Positions 46,992-58,656 of a stretch of DNA of 64,000 nucleotides are shown piece after piece; positions within the stretch are counted from its first letter, which is position 1; each line of letters starts with the position of its first letter. Both the position numbers and the translations under genes were made by a program. The notes below the pieces were generated by a model, which saw only the letters and a list, made by a program, of their open reading frames with translations, did no database searches and was not told the DNA's origin. Origin of the DNA: Serendipita indica DSM 11827 (Eukaryota; Basidiomycota; Agaricomycetes; Sebacinales; Serendipitaceae); contig CAJVGD010000045.1 in the NCBI GenBank assembly GCA_910890315.1, positions 62,001-126,000 on the forward strand, in the 5' to 3' direction.

Positions 46992-49525
46992 ATGCCAGGA
47001 ATTCAAAGGTACGTATCGGATAGAGCCGACTAGTCTCTGGCTAATGACATTTGGGAATAGATATGTGATAGAGGAACGGCAAGATGCATTCCCTTCTGGC
47101 ACCTTTGAACAATTTGGAAACTTGCCTCGATTTCCAAACCAGGGCATCCAGCAGCCAATCCAGGCATCATCTCAACGAGAAACTAGATCTCCTACAAGCT
47201 CTCCACCGGCATCAAGCTCTCGTTCAACCTCTAGTTCGTCTGTACCGGTTGCGCCACCTCCAGCGACGCTGCCTGAAGAGACACCATCATCACGAAGTGA
47301 GGTGCCGTCTACAACTCAGAGTACCTCGACGAGCTCGGTGACGGTATCGTCTACTACGTCCACTGCGTCCACCAGCACGGTTCTGTCCACGACGAGCGTA
47401 CGAGTCACGACGTCGCGGCCGTCCGCTACGAGTGTTCAGACGTCTACGATATTTACAAGGACCACGACTATGTACATCCAAGAACCTCCAATACCCTCCT
47501 CGAATCCCAGCACCGACTCGAGTAGTGTCGATCCAACGCCGTCACCGACTCACCTCTCTCCGACCGCAATAGCCCTCCTCATCACACTTGGTGCATTTTT
47601 CTTCCTCCTCATTTCCATTGGGGTCTTCCGCAGTGTGCATACGTGCATCCGCAGACGTCAACGGGAGAAGCATGACGACTCATTCCAGAGCTCAATGCAC
47701 TCGGAAAAGGACGGGCCGAAGGAAACTTCTGGTAGGCTGGGTGTTGGTCACAAGTCAAAATCTTTGTTCTCCAAGAGCCCGAGCTCAATCTTTGGCGGCA
47801 AGGAGCGCACCGGGTTGACGCCGAATCCGAGTTGGACGACGTTTCCTGAAGCCATGTCTCCCGGCATCATTCCATCACGGTATCCCCTAGGATTGGTCGT
47901 GCCACCTACGACTGTCTTGTTTCCCCAGTTGCCCTCTGGAGGTCCAATCGGACTCGGAGTCACGACAAAGGTGGAGGATGCTACTCCGAGTTCTCATCCG
48001 CAGCAAACATTTGCACCTCCTACAATCACCATCACCTCGAGCAGCCCTCGTCAGTCTTCTCAGCCGTCAGGAGAGAATCCTCGCGACATATCTCCCTCGA
48101 ATTCTCTCAACTCGGCCAGTGTGTATGAGCATCCCGTTTACGGTGCCCAGCTTGTCAAGCCGCCCAAGCTAAGATTAGCAAACGCGGACGCCGGAGGCCC
48201 CTCGTCTGACTGCGAGAGTGGAACGAGGAATAGCGGTTGGAGTAGCTGGGACGATAATGTTGGCATTGAGCTGGGCGTCAAGATGGATCGAAAGGTATGC
48301 CTTCTTTTCACAGAAAACTCTGTGAGAACTCACCGTTTCATAGCTTGCTGGCTCTCGTCGGGCTAACATGTACAAATCCAAGACTGCTCCGTCGCCACTT
48401 CGTCGTCAGCAACGCCTCGAACCAGTCAAGGAAGTGTCGGATTCCGAGACGGAGAGGCCGAATGTCGGCTCTCGCACGGCCATTGCGCATTCCTATTCCC
48501 AACGAAGGAGACCTGCAAATGCGTCTCCACTTTCGACGAGGTCGAGTCCACGGTCAATACGTAGCCCACGACGCCAGCAGACCGGCGAGCTGCTCTATGA
48601 TCTTCCTAGATTCGATACTCTGAGCCCTAACATGCCTTCGCCATCGTCGCATCGAGGGGCATCATTGTCGAGATTACGTGGCTCGAACCCTGGGAGCAAG
48701 AGGAGACAAGACGCTGGGAACAACGTGAAAAGCTCGGATGGATCTAGTCTAGTGGCGAATGCCGGCTCCTCCCAGGCGTTGAACCGAAACTCCAATGTAC
48801 CCTCTGTGGACCAGGGAACGCCGAGAAGGGATAGAAATGGCCAAGAGAACAAGCCAATCTCATCCTCGACTGGCGCCACCAACAGCAAGCTAAAATCCTC
48901 AACGACTGGATTTGCATATAAACTCACACCGCAGCTTGGGTCCTCACCCAATCCGCATACAAGAGTGGGTACACTCATGATGTCTGCGGCGTACGACGAG
49001 GACGAGGTGGAGAATTCATATGTACGGCGACCACCCCTCAAAGACACGACCAATCGTCCCCCGACTCGGGTTGGGCTGGGTGTCATGATCCCGTCTGACG
49101 AGTCAAAGGAGAGCGACCTTGCCTACGTCGAATCTGCCCTAGCGACACCAGATTTTGCAAGTACGGCCTACAGCTACAGTCCAAAACGAGATTATCGACG
49201 ACATACGACTGGTACGAACGAGAGACGGCGTTCGACAGATGACAGGCAATACACTCCTTCAAGCGACAGAAGGTTCACAGGCTCTTCGACCGTGACGACG
49301 CCAGGAACCGGAAAGATCTCACCCGAGTACCGCGACGTACCGTCGCTTCCGCCAGTTGGGGGTCCAAACCTGCAGCAAATTAAGATGATGCGCGATCAGC
49401 CCGACTATAGAAGCCCGACATATAGTATTTATGGGCTATACCGCGATCAGTCGCGTGTGAGCCCGTTGAACGCAACACCTGCAGAGCTAGTACAATACTC
49501 GAGCGCTCCGACAGAGCGGCTATAG
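46992..49525 (+). CDS. Ser/Thr-rich single-pass membrane protein
   Basis: Three exons (46992-47008, 47061-48294, 48344-49525) encode 810 residues. About 130 residues of Ser/Thr/Pro-rich, probably O-mannosylated sequence (many TSTSS and TTS runs) are followed by one hydrophobic helix, AIALLITLGAFFFLLISIGV, and a basic stop-transfer stretch (CIRRRQREKHD). The 580-residue cytoplasmic part is Ser/Pro-rich, basic and disordered. The layout recalls wall-stress sensors or mucin-type sensors (Wsc/Mid2/Msb2 style), but there is no WSC Cys domain. No signal peptide is visible after the first intron (MPGIQRYVIEERQDAFPSG), so the helix would act as a type III signal anchor, or the true start lies upstream. 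Function unknown. Confidence 0.7.
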
Positions 49526-49795
49526 TGCACTTTGGAAGGGGTGTGGCAGAGAGTCGAAATGTTCATACGCTGAGGGGCAAATGATAGAAAGGGGAACTGG
49601 AGGCTGGAGTGTGTGTCATGCCCGACACCACCGGTGTGGTTGTGGGAACATGTATACTAATCTGAGGACCTATCGACCAAGGTTACGCCCGGAATTCGAC
49701 AGGAACGCTTCTTCGTGCGTTCTGAGTGTTGGCCTCAATGGGCGTCAAATTTCGGTAACCGCATGTGCGGGGTCATGCCGTCACCGAGATTGGTT

Positions 49796-49801
49796 TATAA
49801 A
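49796..49801 (+). promoter_or_regulatory. TATA box of cupredoxin paralog 2
   Basis: TATAAA lies 51 bp before ATG 49852, in a block also found upstream of paralog 3 (shared GAGTCTACTCTT and CACCCCATCG). Confidence 0.7.
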
Positions 49802-49851
49802 CTCGACTCGTACGAGTCTACTCTTGCACCCCATCGTTATACTCTTTCGAC

Positions 49852-50528
49852 ATGGTCTCTCCGTCCCTTCTCTCCATTCTTGCCGCTGTTGCTGCCGTTG
49901 CTCGTGCAGCCAATTACGATGTCAACGTTGGTGCAGATGGCTTAAACTTCACACCAGCGAGCGTCTCCGATGCTGTTCAAGGGGATACGATCACGTTTCG
50001 CTTCAGTGGGATGCACTCTGCGTCCGAGTCTACGTTGACTGACCCGTGTACCAAGAAGAGTGGTGGCTTTGATTCTGGACAGTGAGTGATAGCTTTTTAG
50101 CATTGTGAAAATGTACTGACGAGGTGGGCGTAGATTGACCGGCGGAACATATCAGGTTACGCTCAACTCGACGGACCCCGTCTGGGTCTATTGTAATGTC
50201 GGTGGACATTGTCGTGCTGGAATGGTGAGTGATCTATTTGCAATTCATTGTATGTCTGAGTGCGTCGTGCTAGGTCTTTGCTGTGAACCCCGGTTCCAAC
50301 TTGGCGGCATTCCAAGCTGCTGCTCAAGGACAGACAGTTTCTTCGACTGGTAGTGCCGGTGGATCTTCGACTGGTTCGGCGTCGAGTGCACACACCAGCT
50401 CGACGGGCTCTTCTGGCGGTGGTAGTGGTGGCGGCTATGGCAGTCCCGGTGCTGCATCTCGCTCTTCTTCGTCCTCTAGTGCATTCTGGGTGCTGGCTGG
50501 TACCCTTCTCGGTGTGGCAGCTCTCTAG
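49852..50528 (+). CDS. GPI-type serine-rich cupredoxin, paralog 2
   Basis: Three exons (49852-50081, 50134-50224, 50274-50528) encode 191 residues. Signal peptide MVSPSLLSILAAVAAVARA, then NYDVNVGADGLNFTPASVSD, GDTITFRFSGMHSASEST and VYCNVGGHCRAGMVFAVNPG. The complete type-1 copper ligand set (His, Cys, His, Met) is present. The Ser/Gly-rich stalk and hydrophobic tail (FWVLAGTLLGVAAL) indicate GPI anchoring. It is the left member of a tandem pair with paralog 3; identical exon lengths (230, 91) and similar promoters show a recent duplication. Confidence 0.9.
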
Positions 50529-51647
50529 TAAGGGTGATAAACCTCAGGGCTTCCGGGTATGAATCAAACTATTGTCGCCATATGAAGTGTATGAGATTAG
50601 ATACTCCAGTTTGTCATTTATGACTTTTCAGGGTTGAAATGCAGGTCTTGGAAGCCTTCTCAGACCACAGTTCCGACTACAAAACGCCAGTTGGTTGAGC
50701 TTGGTTTGTAGTTCGGTAACTAAACTCCCTTTGGAAGCACCAACGACTTTGATTGTGTTCAAGTTTTCGAACTCTGCTACTGTTTCGCTGAATTATGTCA
50801 GCACCAACTACACGGAGCAACTAAAATGCAAATGAAAGCGCATGATGGAGGCTAAAGGGAATTGGTGAGCGACTCTCGGAATAAAGCTAGGTGAAAGACA
50901 ACTGTGCGTACTCCTTCATGCATGTTTGAATTAAGAATCCGACTGGGCTATCCATGTCCGGTCGCGAAAGGGATGAAAGTCTTTGCCTCTCTGCTCTCCT
51001 TTTTGGGGCCTGAAGATGACGCTAATTGTACTGTGAATGTCTATATCAGCTATATCTGCACATTGGCGTGCACGACACTGGCTGTTGGCGCATCTTGGCA
51101 CGGGAACAGCAGGCGGTACACCCTCTAATCTGAGGTTCATAGCCTCTTCGGCCATGATGAGACCGAGACCTGGAGGATCCCTGCGGTTTACCGAGACATG
51201 ACGTCGCTTGTACGTGTTTATGGGTCACACCTGCAGATCAAAATGGCGCAAGTATGTCTACGCGAGTGCGCTCCGATGAATGGGATATCCGTAATATACA
51301 GCTGGCGCATTAATCACTCGCTTCAGGAGAGCGGCGATGGCCTGCTGTGAGTGGTGAGTTGCGAAAACGGAAAACATCCACACTCGAGGAGATAACGGTA
51401 GATAGTTGTCAGAATGCTGGACTCTAACGCGGTTTGGGTACATGTAGCAACGTGTATGCGACTCTGGGCTAACGAAGGGAGCCACACCCGCACTTGGACA
51501 CAAGGTACTCGTTCGTATATGCCAGGGTAATTCAATTGGCGTCAAAGTCCGGTAGCCAGCAGCGCGGGGCATGCTGGCATTGAGACGGGTATATAAACGA
51601 TTGGTGCGAGTCTACTCTTCCACCCCATCGATACACTCTCCATCTAC
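50529..51647. other. Spacer between tandem cupredoxins, including duplicated promoter block
   Basis: No gene is supported. The last 110 bases (about 51538-51647) resemble 49742-49851: GGCGTCAAA(G/T)T, CCGGTAGCC versus TCGGTAACC, a TATA box (TATAAA at 51592-51597), GCGAGTCTACTCTT and CACCCCATCGATACACTC. The duplication therefore included the promoter. Confidence 0.65.
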
Positions 51648-52377
51648 ATGCTCTCTACGCCCTTCCTCTCCATTCTTGCAGCCATTGCTACCGTCGTTCA
51701 CGCAGCCAACCACGACGTCAATGTGGGCGTAGATGGTTTGCAGTTCACGCCGCCAAGTATTTCAAATGCTGTGAAAGGAGATACGATTACGTTTCGCTTC
51801 AGCGGACTGCACTCTGCTTCCGAATCTACCCTAACCAGTCCATGCACCCACAAGAGCAGTGGCTTCGATTCTGGACAGTGAGTGAGAGCCTGATAGTGAT
51901 GAACGGCGCATTGACCACGATGGTGTAGATTGTCTAGTGGGACGTACAAGATCACCCTCAACTCGACGGACCCTGTCTGGGTATATTGTAGCGTAGGCGC
52001 GCACTGTCGCGCTGGAATGGTTAGTGATCCGCTTTCAAGTGATGCCGTGCCTGAGTGTGTCGTATTAGGTCTTTGCGGTGAATCCTGGTTCTAACTTGGC
52101 GGCATTCCAAGCTGCAGCCCAAGGACAGACGGTCTCTTCAAGTACCGGTACGACGTCGACGTCGACCATAAGTAGACCTCCGACAAACACTACATCTTCG
52201 TCTGCCACCATTAGTACATCTCCGCATACAAGTACCTCGACCACGCCGAGACCTTCGACGGCTTCGACAATTACGAGCTTGAGCACTTCAACTCCTGGCG
52301 CTGCGTCACGGTCAATGTCGCCATCAAATGCGCTCTGGGTGTTGGCTGGTGCTGTCCTCGGCGCAGTGGGCATCTGA
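51648..52377 (+). CDS. GPI-type serine-rich cupredoxin, paralog 3
   Basis: Three exons (51648-51877, 51929-52019, 52069-52377) encode 209 residues. Signal peptide MLSTPFLSILAAIATVVHA, then NHDVNVGVDGLQFTPPSISN, GDTITFRFSGLHSASEST and VYCSVGAHCRAGMVFAVNPG. Copper ligands are complete. It is closest to paralog 2 but has a longer Thr/Ser-rich stalk (TSTSTISRPPTNTTSSSAT). The hydrophobic end (ALWVLAGAVLGAVGI) again indicates a GPI anchor. Confidence 0.9.
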
Positions 52378-52676
52378 TCTGTTCGGTAATCAAAGTGTAG
52401 AGCTGCAAGAAAATGAATAAAGGCTGTTGCGAGCACACGAGTGTGAATGATAAACGTCGTTTCTTGACCTTTTATTGGGAGTCCCTATGATTAAGGACCG
52501 GAGGACCGTATTAAGAGTTCGATAGTCAATAGCTCCAGCCGTGAGCGCTAAACTCATTGAATCCAGTTGGAGAGTTGAGTGGGTCAACGTCCTATATGTT
52601 CTGCTTGCAAGCGAGGATAGTCTTGGTCGGGTCCAAGCGTTTGCACTCCGCCACCTCTGACGATTCAGTTCAAAAC

Positions 52677-54621
52677 ATGCCGGTAGCCGTCTCGACGCAG
52701 TCTACACCATCTCAAACGGAGCAATTGATCCGGGTTACATCCGCAATCGCGCTCGAGCTCATCAAAGCGCACGATGCGGGTCAAACGGTGTCGCTGAATG
52801 AGATCCGGAATAAAATGAGCAAAAAATACAACTTTAGCGGAGTACCACGTCTCGTAGACATTATCAGCGCAGTACCAGACGAGTACAAAAAGGCCCTCTT
52901 GCCAAAGCTAAAAGCGAGGCCGATTCGGACTGCATCTGGGGTGAGTGGCAGCCCCTTCCTGAATGATTCCCGCCGGAGATGCGTTTAGCACGGTACTAAC
53001 AGAGTTTATTTGTATAGATTGCCGTTGTTGCGGTGATGTGTAAACCCCATCGATGTCCACACATCGCCATGACAGGGAATATCTGCGTATATTGCCCAGG
53101 AGGACCAGATTCAGACTTTGACTACAGCACTCAAAGCTATACGGGATACGAGCCTACAAGTATGCGGGCTATACGTGCCCGATACGATCCATACGAACAG
53201 ACAAAAGGACGAGTAGAACAACTTCGAAGCCTAGGCCATAGCGTTGACAAAGTCGAGTTTATTGTCATGGGAGGAACATTCATGTCGATGCCAGAAGACT
53301 ATCGTAACAAGTTCATCGCCCAGCTACACAACGCTCTTTCCGGATATACTGGTCAAGATGTCGACGAGGCGGTCAGGTGGGATGCAATCAGTTGCTTCAT
53401 CGAGTGTGATAATGAACTTGGATAGATTCTCTGAACAGAGCAAGTCCAAGGCGATCGGTATCACCATCGAGACACGTCCAGACTACTGCCTACGACCACA
53501 CCTCTCGCAAATGCTCCGCTACGGATGCACGCGTCTCGAAATTGGAGTTCAATCTGTGTACGAGGATGTAGCACGGGATACGAACCGAGGGCATACAGTG
53601 CGAGCCGTGTCAGAATCTTTCCACCTCGCCAAGGATGCAGGCTTCAAAGTTGTTGCGCACATGATGCCTGATTTGCCCAACGTTGGCTTGGAGCGGGATT
53701 TGGAGCAGTTCAAGGAATATTTTGAGAATCCAGCATTTCGGTCGGACGGACTGAAGATTTATCCCACTTTGGTTATTCGAGGGACGGGGCTCTATGAGCT
53801 ATGGAGGACAGGGAGGTACAAGAACTATACGCCCAACGTCTTGGTTGACGTGGTGGCGAGAATATTGGCTCTTGTACCGCCGTGGACGAGGGTTTATCGA
53901 GTGCAAAGGTGAGCTCATTTCAATCACGAGATGGTTGCTAACGTTTATAAGGGACATTCCTCTTCCACTGGTGTCGAGCGGCTGTGAAAACTCTGGAAAT
54001 TTACGAGAGCTGGCCCTTCAGCGGATGAAGGACTTTGGCACAGAGTGTCGGGACGTGAGGTTTAGAGAAGTCGGAGTAAGTGATCTTGATTGTTTGTCTA
54101 TCATTACTCATTTCTCTAGATACATGAGATTCACCACAAAGTTCGACCAGACCGCGTCGAGCTCATTCGAAGAGACTATACGGCCAACGGTGGATGGGAG
54201 ACGTTCCTCTCGTACGAAGACCCGGAGAAAGATATCTTAGTTGGACTTCTTCGTCTTCGAAAGTGTTCCGATGAGGGTACATTCAGGCCGGAGCTCGTTC
54301 GAAGACCCGTGGTGGACGGAGAAGAGGAGGGTGGGTCGGTGAGCATCGTGCGTGAGCTACATGTGTATGGCACAGCCATCCCCGTTCACGGGCGTGATCC
54401 GACAAAGTTCCAGCATCAGGTACGTATAAACTTTGTCTGATTACCAGCTGACGGGGCCACAGGGCTTTGGCACCTTGTTGATGGAAGAAGCGGAACGGAT
54501 AGCCAGAGATGAGCATGGTAGCGTCAAGCTTGCTGTCATCTCTGGAGTAGGGACACGGGATTACTATCGAAGACTAGGCTACGAGCTCGATGGACCATAC
54601 ATGTCCAAGTCTCTCCTATAG
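52677..54621 (+). CDS. ELP3: Elongator complex catalytic subunit Elp3
   Basis: Six exons (52677-52940, 53018-53376, 53426-53908, 53952-54075, 54120-54420, 54464-54621) encode 562 residues, the normal length. Elp3 adds carboxymethyl-type groups to wobble uridine 34 of tRNAs within Elongator, using acetyl-CoA and radical SAM chemistry. Seen: an N-terminal helical tRNA-binding part; the radical SAM cluster [75 protein letters not shown]; and a C-terminal GNAT acetyltransferase domain ([17 protein letters not shown], then [20 protein letters not shown], then [18 protein letters not shown]). ATG 52677 opens [11 protein letters not shown]. Every exon join is in phase with canonical sites. Confidence 0.97.
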
Positions 54622-54804
54622 ACTGAGTGTATTGCATCGCATTTTGAGCGCCAAGTTAACATCAAAGACCACAGTCTAGAGTCTGGACCTATATAAGCTA
54701 GACGGGTATGCTATCATAGGTTGGACCTGACGACAACAGTGACGACTTTGATCCTATTGCGATCTCCTCTACGAACGATCCCCGCATAATCCATTCTCGT
54801 TGTA

Positions 54805-56133
54805 ATGCGCACAATTCTTGTCACTGGCGCAACAGGCCACCAAGGTCATGCTGTCATTTGCAGCCTGCTAAGGGAAAATGCGGCTCAGGGAGATCAACAC
54901 AAGCACTTTAAGATTCTCGCCACAACACGTGATCCAGACTCACCAAGAGCAACTGCACTTCTAAGGAAGGGAGGCGGGCGCGTGGAAGTCGTCAGGTGCA
55001 ATCTCAATGATGCAAATGAGGTCAATGGTCTATTCACAAAGTGTGGGCCACACTCTGGCAAGATTTGGGGCGTCTTTTGTGCATTGGTATTCCCTGGTCC
55101 GGGCAAGAGTGCAGTCGGCGAGGAGAGACAAGGAAAGGTGAGGTTTCCTATATCACAGCATATGAAGTAGAACTGATCACTTCTTTTAGACACTCATTGA
55201 TGCTGCGATCAAGCACGGCGTTAGCCACTTTGTGTACTCATCCGTCGATAGAGGCGGTGAAGCACGGGATGATACCTTTACACTCGACAAGGCTGCCAAG
55301 GTCGCGATTGAAAGATACCTCAAGAAACGAACTGGGGAGGAAGGGTCGATGTCCTGGACGTATGTTGCGGTCACTTCATCTATATTGCTCTCACAACCCC
55401 CCCCCCAGTATCTTGCGACCTGGATTCTTTATGACCAACTTTGTTGGATCTGCGGGCAAAATTGCAGCTGCAGTGGTCCGTGAAGGACTCAAGCCATCGA
55501 CCAAATTGGAACTTGTCGCCGTCGAGGATATTGGGGAGTTCGCCAGAGTGGTGTTTCATGTAGGCTACTCGTATAAGGCGATCTATCCTTTCTGACGAGT
55601 ATCTAGGACCCGCAGAAATACTCGTCGAGATGCGTCGTCCTCGGCGCAGAGTGTCTCACGGCGGCTGAACGTGATGCGAGCTATGCTAGAGCGATGACGC
55701 CGCATAATACGGATAAAAACGTGAGCAAGAAGGACAAACCTAAGAATAAACAGCTTCCTTCTGCTTCTGGGATCCTCGCCCGTGCGCTCATACGCTGGAA
55801 TGGATTCACCAGAGACCTGTACGTCTTCGCCTCTTAGCTTCCTTGTATCTCACCCATTGGGAATCTAGGTGCAAAGAGTTTGAACAGGCGTATACTGCGC
55901 ATATGGAAATGAACAACGGAGATCCAGAGGCGCACTTGCGCGAGTTCCGAGAAGCGCTCACAAGCCCAGACGGACAGCCTCTCTGGACTACGTTCGAAAT
56001 ATTTTGTGCGCGAAACTTCCGGGGAGGGAGGCTCTATAGAAAAGAGAACAAAGAAGACTTCGAAGCTCACGGGGTCGGCAAGGATCTGGAGGGAATCGTC
56101 GCGACTGGGGCACTGAGCCAAGAGCAAGCCTGA
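54805..56133 (+). CDS. NmrA-like NAD(P)-binding protein
   Basis: Five exons (54805-55137, 55190-55359, 55409-55559, 55607-55818, 55869-56133) encode 376 residues. The Rossmann start ILVTGATGHQGHAVICSLLR has the GxxGxxG-type loop of atypical short-chain dehydrogenases, and LDAAIKHGVSHFVYSSVDRG-like sequence (TLIDAAIKHGVSHFVYSSVD), LRPGFFMTNFVG and LVAVEDIGEFARVVF follow as in the NmrA/HSCARG group. These proteins often sense NADP/NAD balance rather than catalyse. The last 90 residues (CKEFEQAYTAHMEMNNG onward) are an extra helical part beyond the core fold. Intron 2 ends in a run of 11 C, which is error prone. It follows ELP3 by 183 bp on the same strand. Confidence 0.85.
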
Positions 56134-56263
56134 TGTAGTTCATTGCTTCATTTGACGGCAGGGTTGCCGACAACATATCCCCGAAATCTTATACCCTAGC
56201 AAAGGCGCTCTATATGCTCCATATGTACTATGATTTGATCTCTTGTAATATATACGTGATAGG

Positions 56264-58616
56264 TTAAAAAGGTAGCAGGCAGACAACCAAACCTTGAAGG
56301 ACAAGTGGCAAATAAACCGCACAAGTGATGGGGACGAACCACGTCTTGAGAATGACAGCTTCCCAGAGTATCCTCCTCAGCCATCCTGAAATCGCAACGT
56401 CTGTCAATGTCGGATAGAGGGCACCCAACGACCTAGCGCATTGCAGTAAGCCCATCGGACTGATGAGCAGAACGAATGCCACCGCCGCTGGACGAAGAAC
56501 CGGCTGAAGCTTGACAAGCTTGCTTACATTTTCTGTTATAGGTTGATCCAGTCGTACTGGAACAAGGCAGAGCGGCACTGTCGCGAGAACGGCAATAGTC
56601 ACGCTCAAGCTAAAGTTGGCGACGGCAATAACAGAGATAACGACGCCAAGACAGCATAGGTTGAGTGCCTTGAGTAATGCTGGCGTTGTTGGCGGTAAAG
56701 GCCGAATCGCAAAGGAATAGACTCCAACAGCGAGGAGGAGAAGCACGGACGGCACGCTGACGATCCCGATTGCGAGCGACAAATCAGCCTCCTACAGCCA
56801 CGTTAGGTTCGAGTCAAAAAGAGCCCAGGAAAAGGCTAACCTGTACAAGAGCCCAAAACCAAGCCTGATGAACGATGGCGAGCGTGGCGATACCGACGAG
56901 ATGCGTCGCACCCATGATACACAAAACTTCCAGTACGGGTCTGTCCCGCATATGCCAGACCAGCTTTCCCTCATCATCTTCGTCGTCCTTCTCTGACCGC
57001 TCTTCGTGCTGAATCCACCCTGTTTGGACATAGAGATGGAGCCCTCCAAAGCTCGCTGCGAGACCGAGGATAATAACCGGTGGTAAGTAGCGTGCAAACT
57101 CTGCAAACTCGCTGGGTGCGGTGAAGAGGTAGAAGAAGAATGATGCATGGAGGCGTTCGAGGAGATTATTTGTAGTTCGAAGAAGCGATTCTATCACTCT
57201 GACAAGGATCAATGAGGTAAGAAGTGGAAAATAAAGGAATTTACCTTCCGAGGGAGTGGAAGCCATGAGGCCCTGTTGCAGGAACGGTGTAAAGCGTGAT
57301 TGCATCGATGCGATACCTAAATAGTCTTAGGGGCTTTATAATTTGCACATATTCAACGAACCGGTGGAAAAGACCATGAACGCCGCTTGGTTCTCCAATG
57401 GCCTGATAAGAGACATGGCGTCCAATGTTTCGGACGCGGCGTACATAATCGGGCAGATCTGAGGACTTGATCAGAATTGCAGACTTGCCAAAGGTATCAC
57501 CCACTAATGTCAAAGAGGTCGGCAAGCGGTTGCAAAATTGCGGGTCCGCGGTGGATTTGATCATCCTTGTGATCGTACAGCACGAGTGGTACACCCATAT
57601 TTCGAGAGATGACAGATAGGGAATTCGACAAGTCTTGGTTGGGGAGGCGACCATTTGTTCCCTCTGCCAACTAGTCAATTTTCAAGTAGAATGAATCAGA
57701 ATGATGTCGCACCAAAGAAGAGGCCAAGGTGACTGAAAGAGTGCCCTGGATAATCTATTACGAGGGCGGTCCAAATAACGCCCGCAGGTTCCGGATCATT
57801 GAGAGGCTGAGCGACGAGGCCTACCGAAAGTGAGCATTCAGCGAAGAGAATTGAATGAAACGCACCTTTTGACTGGACCCATGATATTCACTCAGCCAGG
57901 CGTGTGCTCCATCCAGATACGAGTCGGACACGAGAAATATGAGATCTTTTGCCCAGACTGACTGGCGACGAAGGTTATTTGCTAGTGACAACACAGTCGC
58001 TATTCCTCGAAGATTTGGCTGTCGCTTCTGACCTTCGTCTTCACGAGAAATCCATGAGGCCACGATGACTATGGCCTCTGCTCCAGACGTGCGAGGGGAC
58101 CGGAACGTTCCATATGCGTTGACACCGGCAAAGTCCTGTATTCATTATTCAACCGTCCAGCGCTAACGGTATTCACGTACGCCAGTAGGAGTCGAGAAGG
58201 TGTATTGTTGAGTCGCCGACGCAATGCCCAGCTCACGAAACTGGGAAGAAATAAACTCTGCACGTCTAAAGAGCGAAGATTGGAGTTGTCAACGATTATT
58301 GCGACACTTTGCTTGAAAATACATACTCTGCGCTGGATGCATTTCGTCTCCACAAATCCTCCAATAAGCCGAGCTTGATGTCTGCAAATCTAACATCTGC
58401 CCAGCTCCAGTCAACGTTTACTTGTCCGGGCTGGAGCGCATTCTCGTCTATCCATGTCCGCCTGCTGAGTCCGTCCCAAGGCAGGAGCAACAACCATCCA
58501 AAGCCGACGAGGAAAAGGAGAACACGAAGAGGAACAAGTCTGTCGATTACTTTTGAGATGATTCTTGTACGTCGTTCTATTCGTTTGCGATGTGAAGCCA
58601 GCTCTTTGGCCGACAT
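56264..58616 (-). CDS. GAA1: GPI transamidase subunit Gaa1
   Basis: Gaa1 is a multi-pass ER membrane subunit of the complex that attaches GPI anchors to proteins. Seen in order: a basic cytosolic start (MSAKELASHRKRIERRTRI) and first TM helix (VLLFLVGFGWLLLLPW); DENALQPGQVNVDW; a luminal M28-peptidase-like part (VNAYGTFRSPRTSGAEAIVI, DLIFLVSDSYLDGAHAWL, GVIWTALVIDYPGHSFSHLG, NGRLPNQDLSNSLSVISR); RIDAITLYTVPATGPHGFHS; and a hydrophobic C-terminal half ending LPLVLQGLVVCLLPF. About seven short introns interrupt it. The first (about 58250-58320) needs donor GTATTT to join SSAEY to FISSQFRELG; the one near 57820-57880 has two possible donors. It starts 40 bp from BUD23 on the other strand. The three GPI-type cupredoxins nearby would be clients of this complex. 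Confidence 0.93.
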
Positions 58617-58656
58617 TGTCGAGTTCCAAGACTTGAACTCTACCCGATTTTTCAGA
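58617..58656. promoter_or_regulatory. 40-bp divergent gap between GAA1 and BUD23 start codons
   Basis: Only 40 bases separate the two ATG codons, so the promoters must overlap each other's transcribed region or coding sequence. No TATA box is visible in the gap. Confidence 0.6.

Noticed and set aside
57820-58320. Single-base breaks in GAA1 at two junctions.
   Set aside because: Alternative donors (GTATTT and GTCAAA) give in-frame joins that keep the family motifs, so no break has to be assumed.
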